64,000 nt of DNA from Ramlibacter sp. (GTDB taxonomy: Bacteria > Pseudomonadota > Gammaproteobacteria > Burkholderiales > Burkholderiaceae_C), in contig JAQGMS010000303.1 in NCBI GenBank assembly GCA_028292245.1, positions 1 through 64,000 of the forward strand. Reading direction: 5' to 3'. The notes below the pieces were generated by a model. It had not been told where the DNA came from. It did not search any database and worked only from the letters and a program-made list of their open reading frames with translations. The position numbers were made by a program, and so were the translations under genes. Positions 43,054 through 51,943 of the stretch are shown piece after piece (position 1 is the stretch's first letter; each line of letters begins with the position of its first letter).

Positions 43054-43941
43054 ATGCGCATCTGCCGCTTCAACGAAGACCGGCTCGGGATTGTCAAAGG
43101 CGATGAGATCTTGGACGTCAGCCCAGCGCTCCAGGCATTGCCACCGGTTCGATGGCCAATTCCCCATGGGGATCGCCTCATTGCGAACTGGGAGCGTGTC
43201 CGCAGCGAGGCGGAACGGCTGTGCCCGGTCGCACCGCGGCTTCCCCTGAAGGGCCAGCGGCTCAACAGCCCTGTTGCGAATCCCAGCAAAATCATTGCTG
43301 CGCCTGGCAACTACAAGCTCCACGTCGAGCTGGACACGAAGGATCCCGCCGTGGACGCGGGCATGCACCGCCAGATGATGACATCGTCCGAGGTGCCCCC
43401 GACGGAAAAGCTCGGTCTTTTCCTCAAAGCCAACACCTCGCTGGTGGGCGCGGCGGAAGGCGTGACCCTGCCGGCGATCGATCGGCGCGTGGACCACGAG
43501 GTCGAACTGGCCCTAGTGATCGGGCGGGAAGGCAGGAACATTTCCGCCGCCGACGCACTTGGCTATGTGATGGGCTACTCGATCGGGCTCGACATGAGTT
43601 TTCGCGGCGTCGAAGACCGCAGTTTCCGCAAGTCCGCGGATTCCTTCACCGTCCTCGGGCCTTACCTGGTAACGGCAGATGAAATCAAGAATCCGGAAAA
43701 TCTCGAACTGGCGCTTGAGATCAATGGAAGTCCTCGCCAGAAGTCGAACACGTCACTGCTGATGGTCGGCCTGGGCCGAATGATCGAAATCGCCTCCTCG
43801 ATCTACACGCTGTACCCGGGTGACATCATCCTCACCGGCACCCCCGAAGGTGTCGGACCCGTCGCACACGGCGACCACCTCGTCGCGACGTGCGAGGGCA
43901 TCGGCACCCTGACGTTTGACGTGAAATCTCTTCGCGCCTAG
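43054..43941 (+). CDS. Fumarylpyruvate/maleylpyruvate hydrolase-like FAH protein
   Basis: FAH-fold enzyme of 295 residues. Motifs: PGNYKLHVELDTKD, RRVDHEVELALVIGREGRNI with the metal-binding Glu pair, VMGYSIGLDMSFRGVEDRSF, SFTVLGPYLVTADEI and YPGDIILTGTPEGVGPVAHG. In gentisate pathways such an enzyme cleaves maleyl- or fumarylpyruvate to pyruvate and fumarate or maleate. No maleylpyruvate isomerase is seen in the operon, so direct hydrolysis of maleylpyruvate is possible. The start follows AGGAG by 8 bases. Third gene of the operon. Confidence 0.88.
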   Translation: MRICRFNEDRLGIVKGDEILDVSPALQALPPVRWPIPHGDRLIANWERVRSEAERLCPVAPRLPLKGQRLNSPVANPSKIIAAPGNYKLHVELDTKDPAVDAGMHRQMMTSSEVPPTEKLGLFLKANTSLVGAAEGVTLPAIDRRVDHEVELALVIGREGRNISAADALGYVMGYSIGLDMSFRGVEDRSFRKSADSFTVLGPYLVTADEIKNPENLELALEINGSPRQKSNTSLLMVGLGRMIEIASSIYTLYPGDIILTGTPEGVGPVAHGDHLVATCEGIGTLTFDVKSLRA

Positions 43942-43960
43942 GTTTCACTTGCTGCAATCC

Positions 43961-44839
43961 ATGACGCCCACAGATCGCTTGCGTGAACTCATCCGGCAGC
44001 CCGGCATCCTGCAGCTCCCCGGATGCTTTGACCCGCTATCCACAAAAATTGCGTTCGAAGCGGGCTTCGATGCGGTCTTCCTTGGCGGCTTCGGAATATC
44101 CGCCGCGCGCCTGGGACTGCCTGACACCGGGCTGATTTCATTCGCGGAGGTGCTCGACACGGTGCGGAACTGCGCGGGCGTCAGTGGGCGCAAGCCACTC
44201 GTCGTCGATGGCGACACGGGATTCGGGAACGCGATCAATGTCCGCCGAACCGTACAGGAACTCGCGCGCGCTGGTGTCGCGGCCATTACTATCGAAGATC
44301 AGGTCAGCCCAAAGCGCTGCGGTCATACCCGCGGCAAGCAGGTTGTGTCGCGCGAAGAAGCGAGCATGAAGATCCGTGCCGCCGTGGAGGCCCGCGGGCA
44401 AGACGGGCCCTTAATCATCGCGCGGACGGACGCCCGCTCCGTGCTTGGATTCGAGGAAGCATGGCAACGGTGCAAGGCCTTCGAATCGGAGGGCGCAGAC
44501 CTCATTTTCATGGAAGGACCGCGCGGGCGCGACGAAATGGAATTGCTATGCCGGAGCCTGAAAACGCCATGCGTGTTCAACATGGTGAATGCCGGTGATG
44601 CCCCTCCCCCAACGGCCCGCGAGCTAGCAAGCGCCGGTTTCAAAGTCGGCCTTCTTCCCGTCGACCTTCTGTCAGCGTCAGTAGCCGCGATGCGGCATGC
44701 CGCCGCGGCCATAGCCTCTGGCGTCAGGCCGGAAGCACCAATCTCCTTCGCCGAGTTGCAGTCAGTTGTCGGCTTCCCGGAATACTTCGACGAAGAGAAG
44801 AAATACGCTATCGCTAGCGACGGTGGGCAGGCAACGTGA
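43961..44839 (+). CDS. Isocitrate lyase / PEP mutase family enzyme
   Basis: TIM-barrel enzyme of 292 residues. LVVDGDTGFGNAINVRRTVQ and AAITIEDQVSPKRCGHTRGK are the hallmark motifs (KRCGH contains the lyase Cys), followed by IIARTDARSVLGFEEAWQRC. Members include 2-methylisocitrate lyase, oxaloacetate decarboxylase and dimethylmalate lyase. Pathway placement suggests cleavage of a hydroxylated dicarboxylate derived from ring cleavage. ATG at 43961 is preferred; a TTG at 43949 is also open. It ends the plus-strand operon. Confidence 0.87.
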   Translation: MTPTDRLRELIRQPGILQLPGCFDPLSTKIAFEAGFDAVFLGGFGISAARLGLPDTGLISFAEVLDTVRNCAGVSGRKPLVVDGDTGFGNAINVRRTVQELARAGVAAITIEDQVSPKRCGHTRGKQVVSREEASMKIRAAVEARGQDGPLIIARTDARSVLGFEEAWQRCKAFESEGADLIFMEGPRGRDEMELLCRSLKTPCVFNMVNAGDAPPPTARELASAGFKVGLLPVDLLSASVAAMRHAAAAIASGVRPEAPISFAELQSVVGFPEYFDEEKKYAIASDGGQAT

Positions 44840-45094
44840 CAACGAGCAACAGCGACTCATCGGAATGCAAGCTCTGTTTGAACACGCGACCAGCAAACCG
44901 CCGCGAGGCCGGATTCCGCGGCGTTTACGCGAACGACGATTGGCGGGCAATGCCGCGCTCGCCCGGTCGATCCGCAACCGCTTTCCTACATCGACTCCTT
45001 GCACCACCGAGGAGCCCGTGCGGCATCCACATCTCCATCAACGGGATCGCTGCAGGTCTTCGCAATACCGGATAGCCGCCGCTAAAATTGCACG

Positions 45095-46072
45095 CTACTC
45101 GGTGAGATCGAGTTTCTCGATCAGCGGCTTCCATTTGCTGACTTCGCCCTGGTACAGCTTGGCAAGCGTCTGAGCGTTGCTGATCGAAATCTCCGAAGCG
45201 CTTGCCGCACCCCACGTAGCGAGGGTCTTGTCATCCTTGACCTTGTTCATCGCATCGTTCCACCGGGCGACAATGGGTGCGGGAGTTTTTGCAACTGTGA
45301 ACAATGCAATGGTCGGCACATGGGTAAAAGCCGGATACCCCAGTTCCTTGGTCGTTGGCACATCAGGCATCAGGGCCGATCTGTTCGGCCCGAGTGTGGC
45401 GATGATCCGCACGCTCTTACGTTCGAGAGCGGGCCGCAACGTCGACTGGGTCAGTGTCAAAAAATCGAGAATCCCGGCCGACAGGTCGGTCACGGCCAAT
45501 GTGCCACCCTTGTAAGGGACATGCGTCATGCGCAGGCCGGCGGACTGCTCCAGCAGCTCCACTACCAAATGGGCTTCACTTCCCTTGCCCGGCGAACCAT
45601 AAGCCAATGTTCCCGGCTTGGCCTTGGCCAGCGCCACCAGCTCTCCCAAGGTCTTGACCGGCAGTTCGTTCTTCACCGCCAGGAAGAACGGTTGCCGGGC
45701 CATGGTCCCGATCGGCGCGAAGTCCCGGCCAATCTCAAAGCCCTTCTTGTTTGCGATGGTCGAGGCAACTAGACTCCCCACGGCGTCGGCCATCAGGGTG
45801 TACCCGTCCGGAGCCGAGCGGGTCAGTTCCGCCCGTGCAATGGCACCGGCTGCTCCAGGTTTATTTTCAATGATGATGGGCTGCCCGAGTTCCTTGCTGA
45901 CGGCATTCGCCACCTGCCGCGCGACCGTGTCAACCGTCCCGCCTGGCGCGTACGGCACCAGGATGCGAACGGGACGGTCGGGATAGGTGTTGGTTCCTTG
46001 GGCATACGCCTGAATCGCGCAAAGGCCCATGAGGACAAAACCGGCAACTTGTGATCGGGCGACCCATTTCAT
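45095..46072 (-). CDS. Bug-type tripartite tricarboxylate receptor
   Basis: Receptor of 325 residues. Signal peptide MKWVARSQVAGFVLMGLCAI, then YPDRPVRILVPYAPGGTVDT, NKPGAAGAIARAELTRSAPD and LAYGSPGKGSEAHLVVELLE. The C-terminus VSKWKPLIEKLDLTE is close to that of the receptor at 49412 (VRKWKPIVDKLDLSE), so these two are recent paralogues. It is the last gene of a minus-strand operon (peptidase-like, cupin, epimerase, receptor). Confidence 0.93.
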   Translation of the reverse strand: MKWVARSQVAGFVLMGLCAIQAYAQGTNTYPDRPVRILVPYAPGGTVDTVARQVANAVSKELGQPIIIENKPGAAGAIARAELTRSAPDGYTLMADAVGSLVASTIANKKGFEIGRDFAPIGTMARQPFFLAVKNELPVKTLGELVALAKAKPGTLAYGSPGKGSEAHLVVELLEQSAGLRMTHVPYKGGTLAVTDLSAGILDFLTLTQSTLRPALERKSVRIIATLGPNRSALMPDVPTTKELGYPAFTHVPTIALFTVAKTPAPIVARWNDAMNKVKDDKTLATWGAASASEISISNAQTLAKLYQGEVSKWKPLIEKLDLTE

Positions 46073-46134
46073 GTGTGCTCCTATAGGATGGTTGTTAGAA
46101 GACTCCGCCGCTGTATGACGGCATTCGACTGGAG

Positions 46135-47106
46135 CTATGCGTTTCTGGCCCGCATGGCGGCGAGGCTCTCGAGGTAATCGGCAACACCGCGGTCCACGTC
46201 GAACTCAGGCTTGAAGTCAAGCTGCTCGCAGGCCTTGGAGATGTCGTAAACGGCATAGACGGGATGCGGCATACCGAGGTAGTTCAATCCAGGTCCGATA
46301 CGAATGTCGGCCCCCGGTAGTCTGCGACGGATGGCATTAGAAAAGTCGTGCATGGTCGAGCCGACCCCAGTCCCAATATTGAAGACGCGATCCCTGAGGT
46401 TCTTCGCGATGCAGGCTTTGTATATGCCTTGCGCCGAGTCCTTGTTGTAAAGAAGATCGTCCTTTTGGTCGCCACCGGCTTCCATATTGAATGGAAGCCC
46501 GTTGAACGGATCCTCAACGATTTGGCTCGTGGCGCCCATTTTCCCGTGGCGACTCGTCTTGCCTGGGCCGTACGTGGTTCCGAAGCGGAGCACCACACCA
46601 TCGACACCCATATGGTCGTTGTAGTAGAGCACCAGCTGCTCGCCCATCAACTTCGCCGAATCGTAAATTCGCACAGGATTCTTGACGTGGTTTTCCGGAA
46701 CTGGCGTGTAAACAGGATGACCGTATTCCCCCAGAAACTTGCCGTACACCCCTTTCGCGCTCGTGAACACAACGCGCTCGACGTCAAACAAGCGTGCTGC
46801 TTCAAGCACATTCGTCGTGCCCACGACATTGACCTGCACGCTCTGCGCGGGATTGGCCTGAGACAGCGCACCGACGAACGCCGCAGTGTGGACGATATGG
46901 GTAATCCGATGCTTCTTCATGACCCCCAGCAGCTTGGGAAGATCAAGGACGTCACCCAGCTCTATGTCCACTTTGTCCACGATGTCGTGGATCAGCGTGT
47001 CGTCGTGATGACGTGCATAGATCACAGGGCGGTTCCCCTCGTCTACGAATTTCCGACTGGCCTCGGCTCCCATCACCCCCATGCCGCCGGTGATCAAGAC
47101 TCGCAT
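46135..47106 (-). CDS. NAD-dependent epimerase/dehydratase
   Basis: Extended SDR of 323 residues. LITGGMGVMGAEASRKFVDE at the N-terminus binds NAD(P), HTAAFVGALSQANPAQSVQV and FTSAKGVYG carry the Ser/Thr region, and RIYDSAKLMGEQ the YxxxK pair. It could act on a nucleotide sugar or on a hydroxy-acid derivative; catabolic operons often contain such enzymes of undefined substrate. ATG at 47106 follows GAGG by 8 bases. It lies 49 bases after the cupin gene. Confidence 0.87.
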   Translation of the reverse strand: MRVLITGGMGVMGAEASRKFVDEGNRPVIYARHHDDTLIHDIVDKVDIELGDVLDLPKLLGVMKKHRITHIVHTAAFVGALSQANPAQSVQVNVVGTTNVLEAARLFDVERVVFTSAKGVYGKFLGEYGHPVYTPVPENHVKNPVRIYDSAKLMGEQLVLYYNDHMGVDGVVLRFGTTYGPGKTSRHGKMGATSQIVEDPFNGLPFNMEAGGDQKDDLLYNKDSAQGIYKACIAKNLRDRVFNIGTGVGSTMHDFSNAIRRRLPGADIRIGPGLNYLGMPHPVYAVYDISKACEQLDFKPEFDVDRGVADYLESLAAMRARNA

Positions 47107-47155
47107 AGATACATCCTCGCATCCGAAATTGGCATCAAATCTTCCGAGAAAGCCG

Positions 47156-47692
47156 CTAACGCTCAGGCGGCAGGTCGTTTCCCGCAGTGGCCTGGCCCAA
47201 GACCGCGGCTCCGATGCCGATCGGAACGGCATCAAGCAACACAAACGCGACGCGCGCAAGCTCGGCCCCGCGGTTCACCCAGGCATGGTTGGTGCCGCGC
47301 TGAACAAGCACGTCGCCTTCCCTCAAACGCACGGAGGACGCGTCCATGTCCATGTCGATTTCACCGCTCATCACAACGACATAGTCCAACGTTTCCGTGC
47401 GGTGCATCAACGAAGGACCACCTGGGGGAAAGTCGATCACACAGAAGCGGCTGCCATTAGCTGGGGGCGCAGTCCCCAGCTTGCGTGCACCCCAATCCTC
47501 GACTTCCATCCCGATCGCGATGTCACAGGGGGTGGAATCAGTGACCCAAATCAGTGTCGATCGAATGCCATGCACGAACTTCGCATTCGTCGCGTCGCCG
47601 TCAATGATGGTCCGCGCCACTTTGTGGATGTCATGCCCCGTGACCACACGTCGGACCGGGGGCAGCGATTGCATGTTGGATTCGTGTGTCAT
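47156..47692 (-). CDS. Cupin domain protein
   Basis: Small protein of 178 residues. The cupin part reads RFCVIDFPPGGPSLMHRTET, LDYVVVMSGEIDMDMDASSV and VLVQRGTNHAWVNRGAELAR, with one His in motif 1, Glu, and one His in motif 2. A role as a lyase, isomerase or sensing protein cannot be decided. ATG at 47692 follows GAGG by 8 bases, with 10 bases between it and the stop of the preceding peptidase-like gene, so they are in one operon. Confidence 0.8.
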   Translation of the reverse strand: MTHESNMQSLPPVRRVVTGHDIHKVARTIIDGDATNAKFVHGIRSTLIWVTDSTPCDIAIGMEVEDWGARKLGTAPPANGSRFCVIDFPPGGPSLMHRTETLDYVVVMSGEIDMDMDASSVRLREGDVLVQRGTNHAWVNRGAELARVAFVLLDAVPIGIGAAVLGQATAGNDLPPER

Positions 47693-47702
47693 TCGCGCAC
47701 CC

Positions 47703-48923
47703 TCAAACCGGCAGGCTTTGGAAATTGAGATTGAACTCATGCATCCGGTGAGCGCCTTCATCGGTGATGACGACAGTTTCAGCAAACACGCAACCGGTCT
47801 CGCCGTTGCGGAACTTCGGGTTGAAGAGATCGATGTTGAATGCGAAAACCATTCCGGGACGGAATTGGTCTCCCAGGGTGGCAAGCGCCGCCTGGTCTGC
47901 CTGGATCGCGTGATGGCGATATCGGGGGTATTCGAGGGATCCAAGGCCATGACCGTGGATACCCGTCTCGCACATCCCAAGGCCGCGCGCTTCAATAGCT
48001 TGCTTGACGGCCTCCATGGCGACGGATATCGGCTTGCCCGGTCCAAAGTTCTTGAGCCCGGTCTCATACGCTTCAAGGCAGCCCGCATAGATGTCCAAGT
48101 ATTCGCCGGGCGGGTCGCCAAGGCAGAAGGTCCGCTCCACGTGCGTTGAGTACCCGGCATATTTTGGGTGCAACTCGCAAGTGATGAGGTCGCCACGCTC
48201 GAGCTTGCGCATGGTCGGCACGTGGAAGGGATGCGGCTGCGGCGACGCCCCCGCCCCCCACAAGAACAGAGTCGGCTCTTCGCCACCGTTGGCGACCATG
48301 GTCTGCTGCATGCGGGCATACACTTCGCACTCGCGCTGTCCGGGTCGGGCAGATTCCGCGCACTCAAGCAGCATCATGTCTCCCAGTCGCGCGGCCCGAC
48401 GCATAAACGCGAGCTCGTCTGCACTCTTGATACAGCGAATCACCTCCAGCATGTCACCAAGGTTCTGGAAGGTGGCGCCTGACACAAGTTCCCCCAGCTC
48501 TTTATAGGTGCTGTAGGGAATCCAGCCGTCAGGATCCAGGGCGCCCGCGAGCCCATCACATCCGACACGCCCTGAGTCGAGCTTCAACTCCTTAAGACGT
48601 TCTGCAACCGACTTGGCCCACGATCCTTTGCGCGCGCGAATATCAGTAACCCAATCCTGCGACGCATGCCAGTACGGCAACATCACAGATGAGTACACAT
48701 AGCAGGTAGGTTCGCCCTCGCGCGGAAAGACGAAGATATTGAACGCGTTGTTGCCGCCAATGGGACACAAATAGCGGGCATTTGCCGTATTGAAATCCCA
48801 GCACAACGGCCAACCGAAAAGCACCAGGCAATCGAGCCTCCGCGCGTCCATTTGGGCACGCACCGCCGCCCATCGCCTATCGCGCTCGCTCAAAGGCAAC
48901 CGGGGAAGATTCAACTGCTGCAT
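47703..48923 (-). CDS. M24 metallopeptidase-like (creatinase fold) protein, altered metal site
   Basis: Protein of 406 residues with a creatinase-like N-terminal domain and a pita-bread C-terminal domain (VIRCIKSADELAFMRRAARL; HGHGLGSLEYPRYRHHAIQA; FAETVVITDEGAHRM). In M24 enzymes two Asp ligands lie in a motif of type D-x10-D; here the segment reads CELHPKYAGYSTHVERTFCL, so they are Glu and His. The His and second Glu are kept. It may be a non-peptidase such as a creatinase-like C-N or C-S hydrolase. ATG at 48923 follows GGAG by 6 bases. First gene of the operon, with a GTATACG site upstream. Confidence 0.82.
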   Translation of the reverse strand: MQQLNLPRLPLSERDRRWAAVRAQMDARRLDCLVLFGWPLCWDFNTANARYLCPIGGNNAFNIFVFPREGEPTCYVYSSVMLPYWHASQDWVTDIRARKGSWAKSVAERLKELKLDSGRVGCDGLAGALDPDGWIPYSTYKELGELVSGATFQNLGDMLEVIRCIKSADELAFMRRAARLGDMMLLECAESARPGQRECEVYARMQQTMVANGGEEPTLFLWGAGASPQPHPFHVPTMRKLERGDLITCELHPKYAGYSTHVERTFCLGDPPGEYLDIYAGCLEAYETGLKNFGPGKPISVAMEAVKQAIEARGLGMCETGIHGHGLGSLEYPRYRHHAIQADQAALATLGDQFRPGMVFAFNIDLFNPKFRNGETGCVFAETVVITDEGAHRMHEFNLNFQSLPV

Positions 48924-48984
48924 GTTCTGCTCCGTCCTAGATTCATGACGCCTCAAACCAAGAGCGTTCCAGTGTGGCTTTTAA

Positions 48985-49300
48985 ACTGTATACGTCCAAT
49001 TATTGCACGCGCGATTCGCAATTTGTAGCTGTGCAAGGTTGCTGGTTTACCCTAGATCAGCACGGTTGTTACAACGTGCCCCGCTTATTCATGGCGCGCT
49101 CGCCGCCCCGGCTAAGTCAGTCGCCACCGGAATGCTTGACATGGCGGCCGCGGTTACAGGCTCAGTGCCCGCCGCAGCTGCCAAGTGAGCGGGCTTGCGC
49201 CATGTTTCCAGCTTGCGTTACCTCTCGCGAGGGCGACGTGCTGTCCGTATAGGTGGATTCCCGAATCAAAAAGCATTGTCAATAGCACGTATACGTTATA
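48985..49300. promoter_or_regulatory. Two GTATACG operators in a divergent promoter
   Basis: AACTGTATACGTCCAAT (48985-49001) lies 62 bases upstream of the peptidase-like operon, and GCACGTATACGTTATAT (49285-49301) 111 bases upstream of the receptor gene at 49412. Between them I see no gene. The 488-base divergent region thus has one site per direction. Confidence 0.65.
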
Positions 49301-49411
49301 TAAACTAGAGATGAAAGCGTGGGTCGCGCCTAGTCGGATTTGCGTGTTCCGAGCGCTCAAACATCCATTCCTACCGTTGTCGGATCTCCGATCTCTTGCT
49401 AAAGGCCAACT

Positions 49412-50386
49412 ATGAAAAGGCGGTCCACAGTCCTCGCCATCGCCGCATCCAGCATCGGGATACCGCTGTTTGCGCAGACGCCGCTGGCGGGTGCGTTCCC
49501 AACCAAGCCGATCAAGATCCTCGTTCCTTACCCCGCCGGCGGCTTCCTTGACGGGGCGGCAAGACAGGTAGGCAATGGCGTTTCCGCGCTCTGGGGGCAG
49601 CCTGTCGTTGTCGACAATCGCCCGGGCGCGTCAGGCGCGATTGCTGCGGGGGAACTTTCGCGCTCTCAGCCTGATGGTCATACCGTGATGGCTGAGGCAC
49701 TCGGCTCGCTTGTGATCACGGCGTTGATCAGCAAGAGGCAGGTCGATCCGCAGCGCGATCTCTCACCGATCGGAACCATCTCGCAACACCCGCTATTTTT
49801 CGCCGTTCGTGCCGGCCTACCGGTTAAGGACCTGGCGGAACTTGCGGCCCTGGCGAAGAGCAAACCCAAATCCCTAACCCATGGTTCACCCGGCAAGGGT
49901 ACCGAGTCGCATCTTGTCATCGAGATGTTCAAGCATGCCGCGGGCGTTGACATCGTTCACGTGCCCTACAAGGGCGGGAGTCTCGCGATGGTTGACCTCC
50001 AGGCCGGCCGACTGGACATGTTCGTCTCGACGATCATTCCGCTGCGTGCCGGACTGGAGCGCAACGAGATTCGCGTCCTGGCGACATTGAGCCCGAAGCG
50101 CGTGTCCATTGCTCCGCAGGTCCCCACAGTTGCCGAGGCGGGGTTTGCCGCGATGACCCACTCTCCGACCACCGCGCTCTTCGCTCCCGGCAAGACGCCA
50201 CCCTACGTGATCACGGCATGGGGCGAAGTCCTAAACGCCATCAAGGGTGAAAAGGCATTGAGCAGCTGGGCTGAGGCAAGCGGCTCCGAAGTCACTATCG
50301 GCGGAGCAAAGCAGCTGGCCGAGCTGCTCAACTCAGAAGTGAGGAAGTGGAAGCCCATCGTGGACAAGCTCGACCTCTCCGAGTAG
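49412..50386 (+). CDS. Bug-type tripartite tricarboxylate receptor
   Basis: Receptor of 324 residues. Signal peptide MKRRSTVLAIAASSIGIPLF, then FPTKPIKILVPYPAGGFLDG, DNRPGASGAIAAGELSRSQP and LTHGSPGKGTESHLVIEMF. Very similar in lay-out and C-terminus to the receptor at 45095, which is in the operon transcribed away from the same promoter region. It starts a plus-strand operon with another solute-binding protein, NTF2-like, GlcG-like and RraA-like genes. Confidence 0.93.
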   Translation: MKRRSTVLAIAASSIGIPLFAQTPLAGAFPTKPIKILVPYPAGGFLDGAARQVGNGVSALWGQPVVVDNRPGASGAIAAGELSRSQPDGHTVMAEALGSLVITALISKRQVDPQRDLSPIGTISQHPLFFAVRAGLPVKDLAELAALAKSKPKSLTHGSPGKGTESHLVIEMFKHAAGVDIVHVPYKGGSLAMVDLQAGRLDMFVSTIIPLRAGLERNEIRVLATLSPKRVSIAPQVPTVAEAGFAAMTHSPTTALFAPGKTPPYVITAWGEVLNAIKGEKALSSWAEASGSEVTIGGAKQLAELLNSEVRKWKPIVDKLDLSE

Positions 50387-50484
50387 CGGGAGGCCGGCTG
50401 TCACGGGCAAGTGCTCTCGGAATCCACCGAGACCGCTGGCTCCTCGATGGCGACAGCCCTCTTTCAGGCGGTACCACCAACACT

Positions 50485-51414
50485 ATGCTAACCCAGAATC
50501 AAACGCAGCGGCCGTTGGAGCCTTTTGTCTTCTGCACGACGTCACGCACCATCTTCAATCTGCCGGTGTGGATTAGCTTGGAACGTGGCTTTTTCCGTGA
50601 GGAAGGGCTCGACGTCTCCGTCAAAGTGGCCGACAACCTGGACCACGAAATCCAGCTAGTCACCAGCGGCGAGGTGCAGGTCGGCCTCAGCGCGCCGGAC
50701 GCCATCATCGCGGCGAAGGGCGACGCGGCCGCAACGACGATCATCGCCGGCAATGCCGAACGGCTGCCGCATTTCATCATGGCGAACGCGAGGATCAAGA
50801 CGTTTGCCGACCTGCGTGGCGCAACCTTCGGCGTTGCTGGGGCTCACGACGGCACTACGTCTCTGCTGGGCGAAATCGCCAAGGCGGGAGGTTTTCCGGT
50901 GTCCGAGCTGAAGCTGACCGTCACCGGTGGCGCGCCGAACAGAGTTCCGCTACTTAGGGAAGGCAAGATAGATGCGGCAATGCAGCCGTTTCCTCACTAC
51001 TACATGTCCGAGGCCGATGGGCTGACGAACCTCGGTCCCTTGTCGAATCTGGTTCCCTACTATCTGTTCTCCGCCTACGTCGTCAACAAGCGCTGGGCCC
51101 GGGAGAACCGCGGCAAGCTGGTGGCGTTCTTGCGAGCATTGACTCGCGGCAACGACGCCATGTTCGCCGATGCCGATGCCGCGGCCGCTGTAGTCGCACG
51201 TGAGATGCAGGCACCCATCGAACTCGCCAGACGTGCTGTGGACGATGCACTAAGGATGCAAATTCTGTCGCGGGACCTGTCCGTGTCCAGAACGTCGCTT
51301 GAAACCGTGTTCAAGACGATGCAGGACTCCGGTCGCGTAAGTAAGGACGCGCAGTTCACGTGGAGCGCCCACGTGGATGACAGCTATCTGGCCGATTCCC
51401 GCAAGACGGCATGA
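50485..51414 (+). CDS. ABC solute-binding-like protein (NMT1/SsuA type), no leader
   Basis: Protein of 309 residues with the SsuA/NMT1 pattern: VWISLERGFFREEGLDVSVK, HEIQLVTSGEVQVGLSAPDA and IKTFADLRGATFGVAGAHDG. No signal peptide is present before the domain, so it may be cytoplasmic, like thiamine-pyrimidine synthase homologues, or may be a regulatory or enzymatic relative. ATG at 50485 is the only good start. It follows the Bug receptor by 98 bases and is in the same direction. No ABC permease or ATPase is present. Confidence 0.8.
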   Translation: MLTQNQTQRPLEPFVFCTTSRTIFNLPVWISLERGFFREEGLDVSVKVADNLDHEIQLVTSGEVQVGLSAPDAIIAAKGDAAATTIIAGNAERLPHFIMANARIKTFADLRGATFGVAGAHDGTTSLLGEIAKAGGFPVSELKLTVTGGAPNRVPLLREGKIDAAMQPFPHYYMSEADGLTNLGPLSNLVPYYLFSAYVVNKRWARENRGKLVAFLRALTRGNDAMFADADAAAAVVAREMQAPIELARRAVDDALRMQILSRDLSVSRTSLETVFKTMQDSGRVSKDAQFTWSAHVDDSYLADSRKTA

Positions 51415-51487
51415 GCATCACGAGACCACCAGCCTACCAATTCAGCCCGACGACCGCGCGCCCACAATCACACAGAGGATAGCCAAG

Positions 51488-51943
51488 ATGACGAATGGAA
51501 TTCACCGCCGACAAGCAGGTTTCGCCGCCCTGGCAGCCATCGCTGCGCTGGCGTCCGCGCGAGGGCAGGCCGCTACGCCGGACGAGGCAGCCCTCTCGGA
51601 CGCGATCGCCCGCTTCTACAAAGCCTACGTCGAAGTGGACGGCGAGGCCTTTGACAAAGTTCTATCTGACCAGTTGAGCTTCGGCCACTCGGACGGGCGG
51701 ATCGAGAGCAAGCAGCGGGTCATCAGCGGCATCCTAAGCAAGCGCATTCTCTTCAAGAACTTCAGCTTCGAGAACGAGCAAATCACTGTGTCCAGCGAGG
51801 TCGCGATCGTTCGTCACTTGGCGACGATTGAATCCTTGGCAGCCGGTAAATCGGTCGTCGGGAAGGTGAATGTGCTGTTGGTCTGGCACAAGCAGGGCGG
51901 TGAATGGAAGCTCATCGCCCGACAAGCCATGGCGGTCGCATGA
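51488..51943 (+). CDS. Secreted NTF2/SnoaL-like protein
   Basis: Protein of 151 residues. A Tat-like leader (HRRQAGFAALAAIAALASAR) precedes an NTF2-like fold: ALSDAIARFYKAYVEVDGEA, GRIESKQRVISGILSK and GKVNVLLVWHKQGGEWKLIA. Such proteins act as small isomerases, dehydratases or binding proteins. The ATG at 51488 follows AGAGG at 9 bases. Its stop overlaps the start of the next gene (ATGA), indicating translational coupling with the GlcG-like protein. Confidence 0.83.
   Translation: MTNGIHRRQAGFAALAAIAALASARGQAATPDEAALSDAIARFYKAYVEVDGEAFDKVLSDQLSFGHSDGRIESKQRVISGILSKRILFKNFSFENEQITVSSEVAIVRHLATIESLAAGKSVVGKVNVLLVWHKQGGEWKLIARQAMAVA

Noticed and set aside
44836-45075. GTG-started 79-codon frame overlapping the end of the lyase gene
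   Set aside because: Low-complexity translation with no domain; the overlap alone does not support a gene.
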